In this document: positions 44,692-52,664 of the stretch, piece after piece | Numbering within the stretch: position 1 is the stretch's first letter | Layout: every line of letters starts with the position of its first letter | Source of the DNA: an uncultured Lachnospiraceae bacterium | Lineage (GTDB): Bacteria; Bacillota; Clostridia; Lachnospirales; Lachnospiraceae | Assembly: GCA_910577825.1 (NCBI GenBank) | Contig: CAJTOK010000009.1 | Location: 1-64,000, forward strand | Length of the DNA stretch: 64,000 nt | Direction of reading: 5' to 3' | Made by a program: the position numbers and the translations under genes | The notes under the pieces: model-generated | What the model was told of the DNA's origin: nothing | What the model saw: the letters and a program-made list of their open reading frames with translations, nothing else | Databases searched by the model: none

Positions 44692-46470
44692 TTAACCATC
44701 TTTCAGATAAATATGCAATTTTGCTGGTGTTTGAAGAGCTTTCTTCTCTTGTATAAGGCTTTTTAATTCATTCATGTCTGTAAGCTCCCTTGTACGTTTA
44801 TCTATGCTGTACTCCTTAATCCGCACTACCAGTTCATTAAGTGCTTTTTCAAGTTCCCCGTCCCCCAGTTCTGCGGCAAACCCTGTCTGGAACATGTCTG
44901 CCACTGTATTTTGTACATCTGCTTCACTAAAATGGTTTATAATCCTTGCTGGCACTACTTCCCCTGCATCAAGCTGCCTGTAAAGCATCCGGGCTACTTC
45001 ACTGTAAGGCTCACCAAAATAATCCCCCGCATGTACAATATCTTTTATCTGTTTATATAAACCTGGCCTTTCTATTATTAGTGAAAGCAGAAGTTTATAT
45101 GAATAATTTATGCCCTGGTCTTCTTTTTTGTTCTTTGCCCTGGCATTCCTTTGTATAATGGCAGCACCTGTATTTCCCGCCATGCTTGTCCCATAACGCA
45201 CTACAAGGCTTTTCAAATCATCACGCCGCAGTGAATACTTTGCTGCTGCCGCTTCTAAGTAATTTTCACGCTGTACTTTGTCCTCAAATCCCAGAAGTAT
45301 TTTAGCTATGGCATGGTAAAACTTTGTATTCTGTTCCGGGTCTGATACATCATATTCTTTCCTTGCTATCCCTGTTTCAAAAAAGAAGCTGTTTTCCGCA
45401 TTATCCATTCTGTCCCTGAACCCGTCTGCCCCAGCCCCTTTTATAAATTCGTCGGGGTCTTTGTAAGGCTCCATATGGATAATACGGGCATTAATGCCTG
45501 ACTGCCTGAGAATTGGTATTGCACGGAGTGCGGCTTTCTGCCCCGCCTGGTCACTATCATATGTAAGAAGAACTTCATCTGTATATCTTTTTATCATGCC
45601 TGCCTGCTGTATTGTAAGTGCAGTGCCAAGTGATGCAACTGCATTTGTAAACCCTGCCTGGTGCAACGCTATTACATCCATATACCCTTCACAGAGCACC
45701 ATATTCTTATTCTTGCCAAGCTTTGCATAATTAAGTCCAAAAAGATTCCTGCTTTTATCAAACAGCTTTGTTTCCGGGGAATTAAGGTATTTAGGCTTTG
45801 CATCACCCATAACCCTGCCGCCAAAACCTATTACCCTGCTGTTTGCATCCATTATCGGAAATATCACCCGGTTAAAAAACTTGTCATATGCACCACGCTC
45901 ATCTATTTTAAAAAGCCCTGTTTCTTTAAGGATATCATCACTATACCCTTCATGCTTTAAAAATCTGTACAGGTTCATACTGCCCTGTCCTGCATAGCCA
46001 AGCCCGAAGTGCCTTATAGTTTCATCAGAAAGCCCTCTTGATTTAAGGTAACTATACCCCGTTTTTCCCTGTGCAGATTTAAGAACTGCATAATAAAAGC
46101 TTCCTGCTTTCCTGTTTATCTCAAGAAGCTTCATCCTTATACTTTCCTGTTCTTTATGCTGCCTGTCTGTTTCATCCGCTTTAAGCGTAATCCCTGCCCT
46201 TTCCGCAAGTGTTTCAAGTGCCTCCGGGAATGTATAGTTCTCATATTCCATAACAAATGTTATTACACTTCCGCCTGCACCACATCCGAAGCATTTATAT
46301 ATCTGCCTTGCCGGGTTTACTGAGAAAGAAGGTGTTTTTTCATTGTGGAACGGGCATAAACCCGTATAGCTGCCACCAGAACGTTTAAGTTTTACATAGC
46401 TGCCAATAACACCTACTATATCATTGGCAGCCCTTACTTCCTCAATCTGTTCTTCTGTATACCATGGCAT
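44692..46470 (-). CDS. dnaG: DNA primase
   Basis: 592-aa replication primase. The N-terminal CHC2 zinc finger is GLCPFHNEKTPSF...YKCFGCGAGG, followed by the TOPRIM catalytic core (MVLCEGYMDVIALHQ, LLTYDSDQAGQKAA) and a C-terminal DnaB-binding helical domain. I start at the ATG at 46470 (MPWYTEEQ), 8 nt after AAGGGG; the frame runs six codons further upstream but without a suitable site. It heads the dnaG-rpoD-trmK transcript and is divergent from the blaI gene. Confidence 0.96.
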   Translation of the reverse strand: MPWYTEEQIEEVRAANDIVGVIGSYVKLKRSGGSYTGLCPFHNEKTPSFSVNPARQIYKCFGCGAGGSVITFVMEYENYTFPEALETLAERAGITLKADETDRQHKEQESIRMKLLEINRKAGSFYYAVLKSAQGKTGYSYLKSRGLSDETIRHFGLGYAGQGSMNLYRFLKHEGYSDDILKETGLFKIDERGAYDKFFNRVIFPIMDANSRVIGFGGRVMGDAKPKYLNSPETKLFDKSRNLFGLNYAKLGKNKNMVLCEGYMDVIALHQAGFTNAVASLGTALTIQQAGMIKRYTDEVLLTYDSDQAGQKAALRAIPILRQSGINARIIHMEPYKDPDEFIKGAGADGFRDRMDNAENSFFFETGIARKEYDVSDPEQNTKFYHAIAKILLGFEDKVQRENYLEAAAAKYSLRRDDLKSLVVRYGTSMAGNTGAAIIQRNARAKNKKEDQGINYSYKLLLSLIIERPGLYKQIKDIVHAGDYFGEPYSEVARMLYRQLDAGEVVPARIINHFSEADVQNTVADMFQTGFAAELGDGELEKALNELVVRIKEYSIDKRTRELTDMNELKSLIQEKKALQTPAKLHIYLKDG

Positions 46471-46579
46471 AACACACACCCCTTTCAAGCCGCCATCAAG
46501 CCAGAAACCTGTCTAATATACATATTCGACGCCTGTTCCCTATTTCCTTTATTTTATTTTGGCAAATACAAAATAACAG

Positions 46580-46634
46580 TTGACATTTTAGTTTACTGAG
46601 AGTAAACTAAATATATGGCCGGCTAATAGTAAAC
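46580..46634 (+). promoter_or_regulatory. blaI promoter with dyad operator and extra half-site
   Basis: TTGACA (46580-46585) is followed by a perfect inverted repeat with 11-bp arms, TTTAGTTTACT / AGTAAACTAAA, around GAG (46587-46611). A -10 such as TAAACT (46603-46608) falls inside the right arm, 17 nt from the -35. Another AGTAAAC half-site lies at about 46628-46634. A repressor dimer here would block polymerase directly; BlaI-type winged-helix repressors bind such dyads at their own promoters. Confidence 0.75.
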
Positions 46635-46655
46635 CAGAATAAAAGGGGGATTTCT

Positions 46656-47018
46656 ATGGCAGAATATAAATTAGGTGAAATTGAAATGAAATTTGCAGAA
46701 ATTATCTGGAAAAATGAACCATTACCTTCAAATGAACTTGTAAAATTATGTGCAGTGGAACTGGAATGGAAAAAGTCCACAACATATACTATATTGCGCA
46801 GGGTATGTGAACGCGGGCTTTTCCAGAATAATAACAGCATTGTTACTTCACTTGTATCCAAAGAAGAATACCTCTCACACCAAAGTGAAGAATTTGTGGA
46901 TAATACATTTGCAGGTTCACTGCCAAAATTCTTTGCAGCATTTACAAAACGTAAAAAATTATCAGAACAGGAAATTATGGAATTACAGAAAATCATTGAA
47001 GATAACAGGGGGGATTAA
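46656..47018 (+). CDS. blaI: BlaI/MecI/CopY-family transcriptional repressor
   Basis: 120-aa winged-helix repressor: KLGEIEMKFAEIIWKNEPLPSNELVKL, WKKSTTYTILRRVCERGLF (recognition helix and wing) and a C-terminal dimerisation helix with FVDNTFAGSLPKFFAAF. AAAAGGGGG precedes the ATG. Its gene is 2 nt before the M56 peptidase gene, the usual blaI-blaR1 pairing. In characterised systems the peptidase cleaves the repressor upon signal. The dyad just upstream is its expected binding site. Confidence 0.93.
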   Translation: MAEYKLGEIEMKFAEIIWKNEPLPSNELVKLCAVELEWKKSTTYTILRRVCERGLFQNNNSIVTSLVSKEEYLSHQSEEFVDNTFAGSLPKFFAAFTKRKKLSEQEIMELQKIIEDNRGD

Positions 47019-47020
47019 TT

Positions 47021-48490
47021 ATGGCTGGCACATTATTACAGGAAGTTTTAAAAATGAGTTTTACTGGAAGCATTGCAATACTTGTTGTACTTATTGCAAG
47101 GGCAATGTTATTTAAAGCCCCGAAGATTTTCAGTTACATTTTATGGGGTATTGTACTATTAAGGCTTTTATGCCCAGTGCCGTTATTTACGCATATATCT
47201 GTACTGCATTTTACAGGTACTATTGATAAAACTGCAGAGAGAAGCATAAATACAGAAAAACCATTCCAAAATACATCAAATATACAAAAAACTGTACCAC
47301 AAATGCAGATTACAGATAAAAATAACAATATGCCAGAAAATACAGCTCCAGAAACTGCCAGCAGTATATTTTTATCCTGGCTTGCAGTAATATGGCTTGC
47401 AGGAATTATTATTATAGTATTATGCAATATCGTACCACTGGTACGCCTTAGAAGGTATCTTTTAGCAGCAGTCCCGTTAAACAGGCAGGTTTTTTTATCT
47501 GACTATATTACATCACCGTTTGTATGCGGCATACTGTTCCCAAAGATTTACCTGCCTTCCCAGCTTTCTGCTTCTGAACAGGGATATATTATACTGCATG
47601 AACAGGTCCATATACACAGGAAGGATTATATTATTAAACTGCTGGCATTTGCCGCCCTCGCCATACACTGGTTTAACCCGCTTGTATGGCTTGCATTCCA
47701 TCTGTCTGAAAAAGATATGGAAATGTCCTGTGATGAAGCTGTTATAAAGAAAGCTGGCGGCGATATAAGGGCTGTATATTCTGCATCCCTGCTAAAACTT
47801 GCATCTGGCAGGAAAAATACCATAAAAACTATTGCTGCATTTGGTGAAAGTGAAACTGGCAGCCGTATTAAACATATTATGAAATACAAAAAAACAGCAG
47901 TGCCAGTAACTATAATGGCAGCAGTTATCCTGGCAGCAGCATTTTTAATTGCAGGAGGCAGCCCGGCACAAAAAAAACAGGATGTACCAGCAGATAAAAC
48001 TGTACATAATACAGAGCCAGAAGAAACTGAAGAACCAGAAGAATGGTGGCAGGCATGGGAAGATGGCAGTTATATATATACAATGGACTGTGCCTTTGTA
48101 CGTGGAATGACAGAGGATGCCCTTATAACTGACCCGGCCGAATATATTGATTATAATAATACCAGCCGCATAAAAGAACTGGGACTTGATATGGAATATG
48201 ACCTTCTTCCAGGATATTATATTAATAACCCGGTTAAAGCTGCCACCACATGGAGAATAGATGAAAATACAGAATTTATGTTTCTTGACTGGAAAGAACA
48301 GTTTAAAGATAATAAAAATATTATTGGTACTTACAGACGCCATTATAATGTAAAACTTACATACACAAAAGATAAAGAAATTTTCCGCCAGTATCTTGCA
48401 ACCTACAAAAATTCACATCCTAAAATGCCATTTTTCTTTGAAATTGAAAAAGGCGTGGTAAAAAGAATTATAGAAAAATATTTTATCTGA
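47021..48490 (+). CDS. BlaR1/MecR1-like M56 membrane metallopeptidase without penicillin-sensor domain
   Basis: 489-aa protein with membrane segments near residues 12-30, 35-55, 110-135 and 293-312. The cytoplasm-facing zinc protease domain has HEQVHIHRKDY (HExxH) and MEMSCDEAVIKKAG (E-x3-D). The last ~170 residues form an acidic external domain (EETEEPEEWWQAWEDG...) that lacks the SxxK/KTG motifs of the BlaR1 penicillin-binding sensor. So it should inactivate the BlaI repressor in answer to another signal, or act on another substrate. No beta-lactamase gene adjoins; the regulon must be elsewhere or consist of this pair itself. Confidence 0.88.
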   Translation: MAGTLLQEVLKMSFTGSIAILVVLIARAMLFKAPKIFSYILWGIVLLRLLCPVPLFTHISVLHFTGTIDKTAERSINTEKPFQNTSNIQKTVPQMQITDKNNNMPENTAPETASSIFLSWLAVIWLAGIIIIVLCNIVPLVRLRRYLLAAVPLNRQVFLSDYITSPFVCGILFPKIYLPSQLSASEQGYIILHEQVHIHRKDYIIKLLAFAALAIHWFNPLVWLAFHLSEKDMEMSCDEAVIKKAGGDIRAVYSASLLKLASGRKNTIKTIAAFGESETGSRIKHIMKYKKTAVPVTIMAAVILAAAFLIAGGSPAQKKQDVPADKTVHNTEPEETEEPEEWWQAWEDGSYIYTMDCAFVRGMTEDALITDPAEYIDYNNTSRIKELGLDMEYDLLPGYYINNPVKAATTWRIDENTEFMFLDWKEQFKDNKNIIGTYRRHYNVKLTYTKDKEIFRQYLATYKNSHPKMPFFFEIEKGVVKRIIEKYFI

Positions 48491-48515
48491 CAGTTATTAT
48501 ATACAATAACAGGGC

Positions 48516-48552
48516 AAAAAACGGAAAAGTATCTATAAGCTTTTCCGTTTTT
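48516..48552. terminator. Bidirectional terminator after the M56 peptidase gene
   Basis: AAAAACGGAAAAG pairs with CTTTTCCGTTTTT around a 10-nt loop, giving U-runs on both strands. It lies between the convergent peptidase gene and the 160-aa gene. Confidence 0.88.
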
Positions 48553-48587
48553 CTTAAAAATTAGAAATAAAAAACAAGGTTTAATCC

Positions 48588-49070
48588 CTACGCTTTACTT
48601 GTAAAAGAAGAATGGCTGCGCCTGTATGTATCATTGTTTTTCTGGCTTAATTCACTTTCTACCTGTGCCAGTTCCATTTCAAGCTGTTTAACTTTCTCTT
48701 CATTGCCAGAAGCTTCTTTTATCTGTTTTTCCAGCTTTTCCTTTTTTTCCTTTAATTTTTCTATTTCACGGTCAACGCCATCTGTATTTCCAGTACATTC
48801 TTCTGCTGGTTTTTCCGGGCTGTTAAAAAAGATTTTCTTTTTTCCATTTTCATCTTTTCCCAGATAATATACCCCGGCAGGTTTTTTTCCTTCTTCACTG
48901 TCCTTAATATACTGGTCTTGTGGTACAGGTACTTTTCCATGCCCGTCCTTAGTATCATCTGCATTAATGTCTTCCTCTTTTAAATCCTGTCCAGGTTCCA
49001 GCCCCTGTTTTCCCTGTAATACAGTATTATCTCTGTAATAATTATAACTTCCATTAATTCCACCTAACAT
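48588..49070 (-). CDS. Hypothetical coiled-coil protein, possible target of the adjacent two-component system
   Basis: 160-aa protein with no signal peptide or membrane segment. Residues 1-30 (GGINGSYNYYRDNTVLQG) are polar. The centre contains VYYLGKDENGKKKIFFNSPEKPAEEC, and residues 98-145 form a strong coiled coil (EIEKLKEKKEKLEKQIKEA, EKVKQLEMELAQVESEL). I recognise no family. A good AAGGAGG stands 8 nt before the ATG. It lies 113 nt downstream of the histidine kinase gene, and the gap contains a direct repeat at 49149-49182 that resembles a LytTR-regulator site. Confidence 0.75.
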   Translation of the reverse strand: MLGGINGSYNYYRDNTVLQGKQGLEPGQDLKEEDINADDTKDGHGKVPVPQDQYIKDSEEGKKPAGVYYLGKDENGKKKIFFNSPEKPAEECTGNTDGVDREIEKLKEKKEKLEKQIKEASGNEEKVKQLEMELAQVESELSQKNNDTYRRSHSSFTSKA

Positions 49071-49148
49071 AAATTTTACCTCCTTAATTCCTGCTAAATT
49101 TTTATTACAATAATTCTTTCGGTTTTCATTAAAGGCAAATCAAGCATT

Positions 49149-49182
49149 ATGTTGTGGAATGTTTTCTGTATGTTGTGGAATG
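49149..49182 (-). promoter_or_regulatory. Predicted LytTR response-regulator binding site (direct repeat, 21-bp period)
   Basis: On the minus strand CATTCCACAACAT occurs at 49170-49182 and again at 49149-49161, exactly 21 bp apart (two helical turns). LytTR regulators such as AgrA and VirR bind direct repeats with 21-22 bp spacing upstream of the promoter. It lies immediately after the stop of the GHKL kinase gene and about 80 nt upstream of the start of the 160-aa gene; the adjacent response regulator is the natural candidate to bind it. Confidence 0.6.
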
Positions 49183-49183
49183 G

Positions 49184-50461
49184 TTATTTTATGGCAAGCA
49201 GTACACTGGCAGTAAATGTTTTATCTTGTATACTTATATTTACTGTACCGTTATATCTTGCTGCTGCCGACCTGGCATTTGAAAGCCCTGTGCCCTCCCT
49301 GTATACAGCTTTTCCATTAAAACTGTTCCGGACTTCTATTAAAATAAAATCCCCCTGTTTCTTTCCTGTAACATAAATAAATTTCTCTTCCATACAGGCT
49401 GTTTCTTTGCAGGCATTTACTGCATTATCAAGCAGGTTTGACAGGATAATGCAGAAATCAATATCACGCACAGCGCATGGGTATGGCAGCACAAGGAAGC
49501 ATTGTACATCTGCCCCGGCATCCTTTGCCATGCCAAGTTTATTACAAAGCAGGACATTTAATGCCGGGTTATTTGTATTATACGTGAATGACATTCCTGC
49601 TGCCATATCCTCCATATCTTTTATATAATTTAATGCCTGCATTGTTTTTCCATCCTGCAGAAGTTCTTTTACTATTGTTATATGGTTTTTAATATCATGG
49701 CGGAAAGAACTTGTTTTTTCATAGTTAATCCTTGCTTCTTCTGCATACTGCCCTAATAAATGTTCTTCCTGCAAAAGAAGCGAAAGTTCTGTATTTAAAC
49801 GGAAATTTTCCAGAAGTTTTTTATAGGCAAATAAAACAAAGCCCAGGCTTGATATTCCAAGAAGCTGTATTACAAGCAGATATAAATGTCTTGTATTTAA
49901 AATGCCATCTGCCGTGTCCACATTAGTATAAAACCTGTAACTTATATAACCCGCTGCCAGAAATAAAATTAAAACAGGGACAAAAACCATAAGTATATAA
50001 CGGCTCTTTACCGTTTCATTATATGAAAAATATTTATGCAAAGCTTTATAACAAAGAATTGTGGCAGGAAGCGCCATATTTCCAATTAAAATAAATAAAA
50101 TCCCGGAAATATTGTTATCAAAGCAAATTATAAATGGATATAAAATCCCAAGTATTGAATTAAAAACCCCATAACAAAGCAGCAAAATCCCAGCTGTAAG
50201 GACAGCATATAAAACCACTTCCACAATTTCTGCCTTGTATATAAAAATGCCACTTAATATAAGCAGCAGTATATATACTATAAAATCTGCCATACTGGAA
50301 TTTTGTATAAGTGTTATGGAAATAGTCCCGGATATTGCAAATAATAAATAATAAAACAGGTCTGCCCTCTTTCCAATAAACTTTGTAAAAAAATGAAAAC
50401 CTGTAATTATCTGCATAAATACTATAATATATAGATTAAAAAAGTCCATGAAAGCAGGCAT
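49184..50461 (-). CDS. AgrC/ComD-type GHKL sensor histidine kinase
   Basis: 425-aa kinase with six membrane segments in residues 1-215, a sensor layout like AgrC/ComD peptide receptors. The phosphoacceptor region is SSFRHDIKNHITIVKELL (His about 265), and the GHKL ATPase domain has LSNLLDNAVNACKE (N box) and GTGLSNARSAAARYNG (G box). It is encoded 11 nt after the LytTR response regulator, so the two form a two-component system. No AgrD/AgrB-like peptide genes are present; the inducing signal is unknown. Confidence 0.9.
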   Translation of the reverse strand: MPAFMDFFNLYIIVFMQIITGFHFFTKFIGKRADLFYYLLFAISGTISITLIQNSSMADFIVYILLLILSGIFIYKAEIVEVVLYAVLTAGILLLCYGVFNSILGILYPFIICFDNNISGILFILIGNMALPATILCYKALHKYFSYNETVKSRYILMVFVPVLILFLAAGYISYRFYTNVDTADGILNTRHLYLLVIQLLGISSLGFVLFAYKKLLENFRLNTELSLLLQEEHLLGQYAEEARINYEKTSSFRHDIKNHITIVKELLQDGKTMQALNYIKDMEDMAAGMSFTYNTNNPALNVLLCNKLGMAKDAGADVQCFLVLPYPCAVRDIDFCIILSNLLDNAVNACKETACMEEKFIYVTGKKQGDFILIEVRNSFNGKAVYREGTGLSNARSAAARYNGTVNISIQDKTFTASVLLAIK

Positions 50462-50472
50462 TTAAAAACCTC

Positions 50473-51177
50473 CTATATATTCTTCATATACTGTAAAATC
50501 ACATCTGAAAACTCCCTGCCACGCAGTCTTGAAACAGGTATCCTGCTGCCCCCTTCCATATATGCAGTACCATTTTTATAACTTTTTAAATATTTTAAAT
50601 TAATTAAAAAACTCCTGTGGCATTTAAAAAACCGGTTATCAAATTTCTTTTCAAGTTCCCCAATCTTTCCATAAAAGTCAATAACTTCAGATGAAATTAA
50701 ATGCAGGTAAATTTTTCTGTTAATAATTTCACAGAAAATAATATCATCAAAAGAAACAATCCGGCTTTCATACCCCTTTTGTACAAGTAAATTTGCCCTG
50801 CTAAAACTTTGCACTGACGTAAATATGCGCTCCATTGTCCTGTCAAAATGCTTTTCATTTAATGGTTTTACAAGATAGTCATATGCCTGCACTTCAAAAG
50901 ACTGGAATACCATTTCTGCAAGTATAGTTATAAAAACCAAAAAACCTTTAAACTGTTTCTGGCGCAGCCTTTTTGCAGTTTCCATTCCATTAATGCCTTT
51001 CATCTGGATATCAAGAAATAAAATATCAATTTGTTTATTATATCTTAATAACTCTTCACCATTTGAAAACTGGCAGACTGCTATTCCCACATTCTTCCTG
51101 CAAAAGAAGTCTGATACCATTGCTTTTATTTTATCTGACATATATTTTTCATCATCACAAATTGCAATATGTAACAT
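50473..51177 (-). CDS. LytTR-family response regulator (AgrA-like)
   Basis: 234-aa regulator: receiver domain (1-120) with IAICDDE acidic pocket, phosphoacceptor in DILFLDIQMKGINGME and the conserved lysine in YDYLVKPLNE. A LytTR DNA-binding domain (about 135-232) follows with RIVSFDDIIFCEIINRKIYLH and FFKCHRSFLINLKYLKSY. AAGGGG lies 7 nt before its ATG, inside the overlapping small gene at 51155-51307. It is expected to bind direct repeats such as those at 49149-49182. Confidence 0.93.
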   Translation of the reverse strand: MLHIAICDDEKYMSDKIKAMVSDFFCRKNVGIAVCQFSNGEELLRYNKQIDILFLDIQMKGINGMETAKRLRQKQFKGFLVFITILAEMVFQSFEVQAYDYLVKPLNEKHFDRTMERIFTSVQSFSRANLLVQKGYESRIVSFDDIIFCEIINRKIYLHLISSEVIDFYGKIGELEKKFDNRFFKCHRSFLINLKYLKSYKNGTAYMEGGSRIPVSRLRGREFSDVILQYMKNI

Positions 51178-51307
51178 ACAGCCACCCCTTCAAATCCTGT
51201 CCAGTAATAACAGTATTTCCGTCTTCGTCTAATAAAGGTGTTAATCCTCCTGCATATCCTGATTTTACAAAAAAATAGTTTACTTCTGTATTTTTGTCAA
51301 CAACCAT
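51155..51307 (-). CDS. Small DUF6440-like protein overlapping the response regulator gene
   Basis: 50-aa reading frame starting at the ATG at 51307, with AAGGAG 5 nt upstream and a TAA four codons before the start. It contains VDKNTEVNYFFVKSGYAGGLTPLLDEDG, which I recognise as the core of DUF6440 proteins (V-NYL-F-GYAGGLTPLLD-DG), usually about 60-70 aa with an extra N-terminal strand region. Here that region is missing, so it may be a short variant or a trimmed gene. Its last 23 nt overlap the response regulator start, which suggests translational coupling. Function of the family is unknown. Confidence 0.65.
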   Translation of the reverse strand: MVVDKNTEVNYFFVKSGYAGGLTPLLDEDGNTVITGQDLKGWLYVTYCNL

Positions 51308-51337
51308 TTCTACTCCTTAAACGGAATTTATATAAAC

Positions 51338-51652
51338 TTATTTTTTTACTTTTAGCTTTACTTTATAAGTTTTCATTTTTCCATTCATTTTTATCAGTAT
51401 TTTTAACTTTGTATTTTTATTTACTTTAATTTTGTTTTTTACATACTTACACCCATTATATGCTATTAAGTAAATACTGGCATTACATATTTTTAACACT
51501 GCACCCTTTTTCACTAATATTTTCTTAGGAATTTTAATATTTTTTAAATTAAAAACATTATATTCATCATCCGCATCTATATTATATTTTACAATCGATT
51601 TATCTTTACTAATATTATAAATACCCTCTAATTCAGCGTTTTTATTAAAAAA
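51338..51652 (-). other. Out-of-frame 3' continuation of the CHAP amidase gene (-1 frameshift)
   Basis: From the heptamer T TTT TTA (minus strand, T-run 51647-51652) the -1 frame is open for about 102 codons to a TAA at 51338-51340. It encodes a lysine-rich tail, NKNAELEGIYNISKDK...VKLKVKK, with the beta-strand pattern of an Ig-like or wall-binding domain. No start codon with a ribosome site is seen at its beginning. Either one T was lost from the run, or ribosomes slip here, or the run varies between cells; the heptamer has the canonical X-XXY-YYZ phase. No strong downstream stem-loop is visible. Confidence 0.7.
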
Positions 51653-52659
51653 TATTTTTTATCTTCAATTATTATGGAATCTTTAGCAAGAAGTGTGTAA
51701 TCATTTGTAGCATACCATGAACCGGAAACCAATTCATTTTTTGCTAAAGAACCATCTTCTGTAGCATAGTAATAATTTCCATTATATTTAAACTTACCAC
51801 TTTTCTTATATAAACGTCCAGTTTCATTTGCTATATATTTTTTACCAGCAGCTGTAAATTCCCCTGTCTGTATACAACAGTCCGCTGACGCATAATACCA
51901 GCCATTTTTAATAAATTCATTACAAGCTAAAGAACCATCTTCTTGTGCATAATATGAATTTTCATGGTAAGAAAAAAAACCATGTATAGGATTTCCATAT
52001 CTATCTGTAACATATTTTGTTCCGTTATTTTCTGAAATAAATAAGGTGTCTGTTTGTTCAAAATTTGGTTTACAGACACCATGAATCCTGCTTACATCTT
52101 TATCTCTTTCACATACTTCATCACCACTATTTCCATCTAAAGTATAGATTTTGTTTCCATTCATATATAAGAAAATGCAGGTATGGTTATCCATAAGCAG
52201 TATATCGCCCTTTTCAAGATTATCTAAGGATAAAATTCCCATTGCAGCTTCCTGGCATCCACAAGAAGAAGTGAAGCCCCCATTTTTTAATAAATAAAAA
52301 CTATTTTTATCTTTAAAAAAACTTCTATAACCAATAGCACTTCTTTTTTTAGGAATTATTGTTTCTGGTATTCCAGCTTGTTCTGCACACCACGCAACAA
52401 ATTCTGAACACCATGCCTGTTTACTATCTCCAGCCCATGCCCCATAAACAGTTTCACCATTTTTATCCTCTTTGTATCCTATTTGGGATTTTGCTACAGC
52501 AATAAAAGCTTCCCTATATGGCATCCCATTTATATCAGGTAATGTTTTTGCAGGCTCATATGCCTTAACTGTCGTTTTATTAAATATAATTGTCATTATA
52601 CTGACGAAAAATAAAACTGGTAACAAATTGTATTTACTTTTAAATTTTTGCATTTTCAT
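51628..52659 (-). CDS. Secreted CHAP-domain amidase with cell-wall-binding repeats (frame ends early)
   Basis: 343 aa in the open frame. Residues 1-33 are a signal peptide, followed by a CHAP-type amidase domain with the catalytic cysteine in KQAWCSEFVAWCAEQ and histidine in DILLMDNHTCIF (about 45-195). The rest is choline/glucan-binding-like repeats (YHENSYYAQEDGSLACNEFI, WYYASADCC, YNGNYYYATEDGSLAKNEL, SWYATND). The frame stops at 51628, but another frame continues the protein to 51338 (see that entry); the change point is a T-run at 51647-51652. It starts 5 nt after the 130-aa gene, so both are in one operon. It would cleave peptidoglycan outside the cell. Confidence 0.85.
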   Translation of the reverse strand: MKMQKFKSKYNLLPVLFFVSIMTIIFNKTTVKAYEPAKTLPDINGMPYREAFIAVAKSQIGYKEDKNGETVYGAWAGDSKQAWCSEFVAWCAEQAGIPETIIPKKRSAIGYRSFFKDKNSFYLLKNGGFTSSCGCQEAAMGILSLDNLEKGDILLMDNHTCIFLYMNGNKIYTLDGNSGDEVCERDKDVSRIHGVCKPNFEQTDTLFISENNGTKYVTDRYGNPIHGFFSYHENSYYAQEDGSLACNEFIKNGWYYASADCCIQTGEFTAAGKKYIANETGRLYKKSGKFKYNGNYYYATEDGSLAKNELVSGSWYATNDYTLLAKDSIIIEDKKYFLIKTLN

Positions 52660-52664
52660 AGGTA

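Noticed and set aside
43414..44766. Long plus-strand open frames with Ser-rich translation
   Set aside because: They mirror rpoD codons on the other strand; rpoD is certain.
49184..51307. Calling the kinase/regulator pair a full agr quorum-sensing system
   Set aside because: There is no AgrB-like protease or AgrD-like peptide; the small gene upstream matches DUF6440 rather than a precursor peptide.
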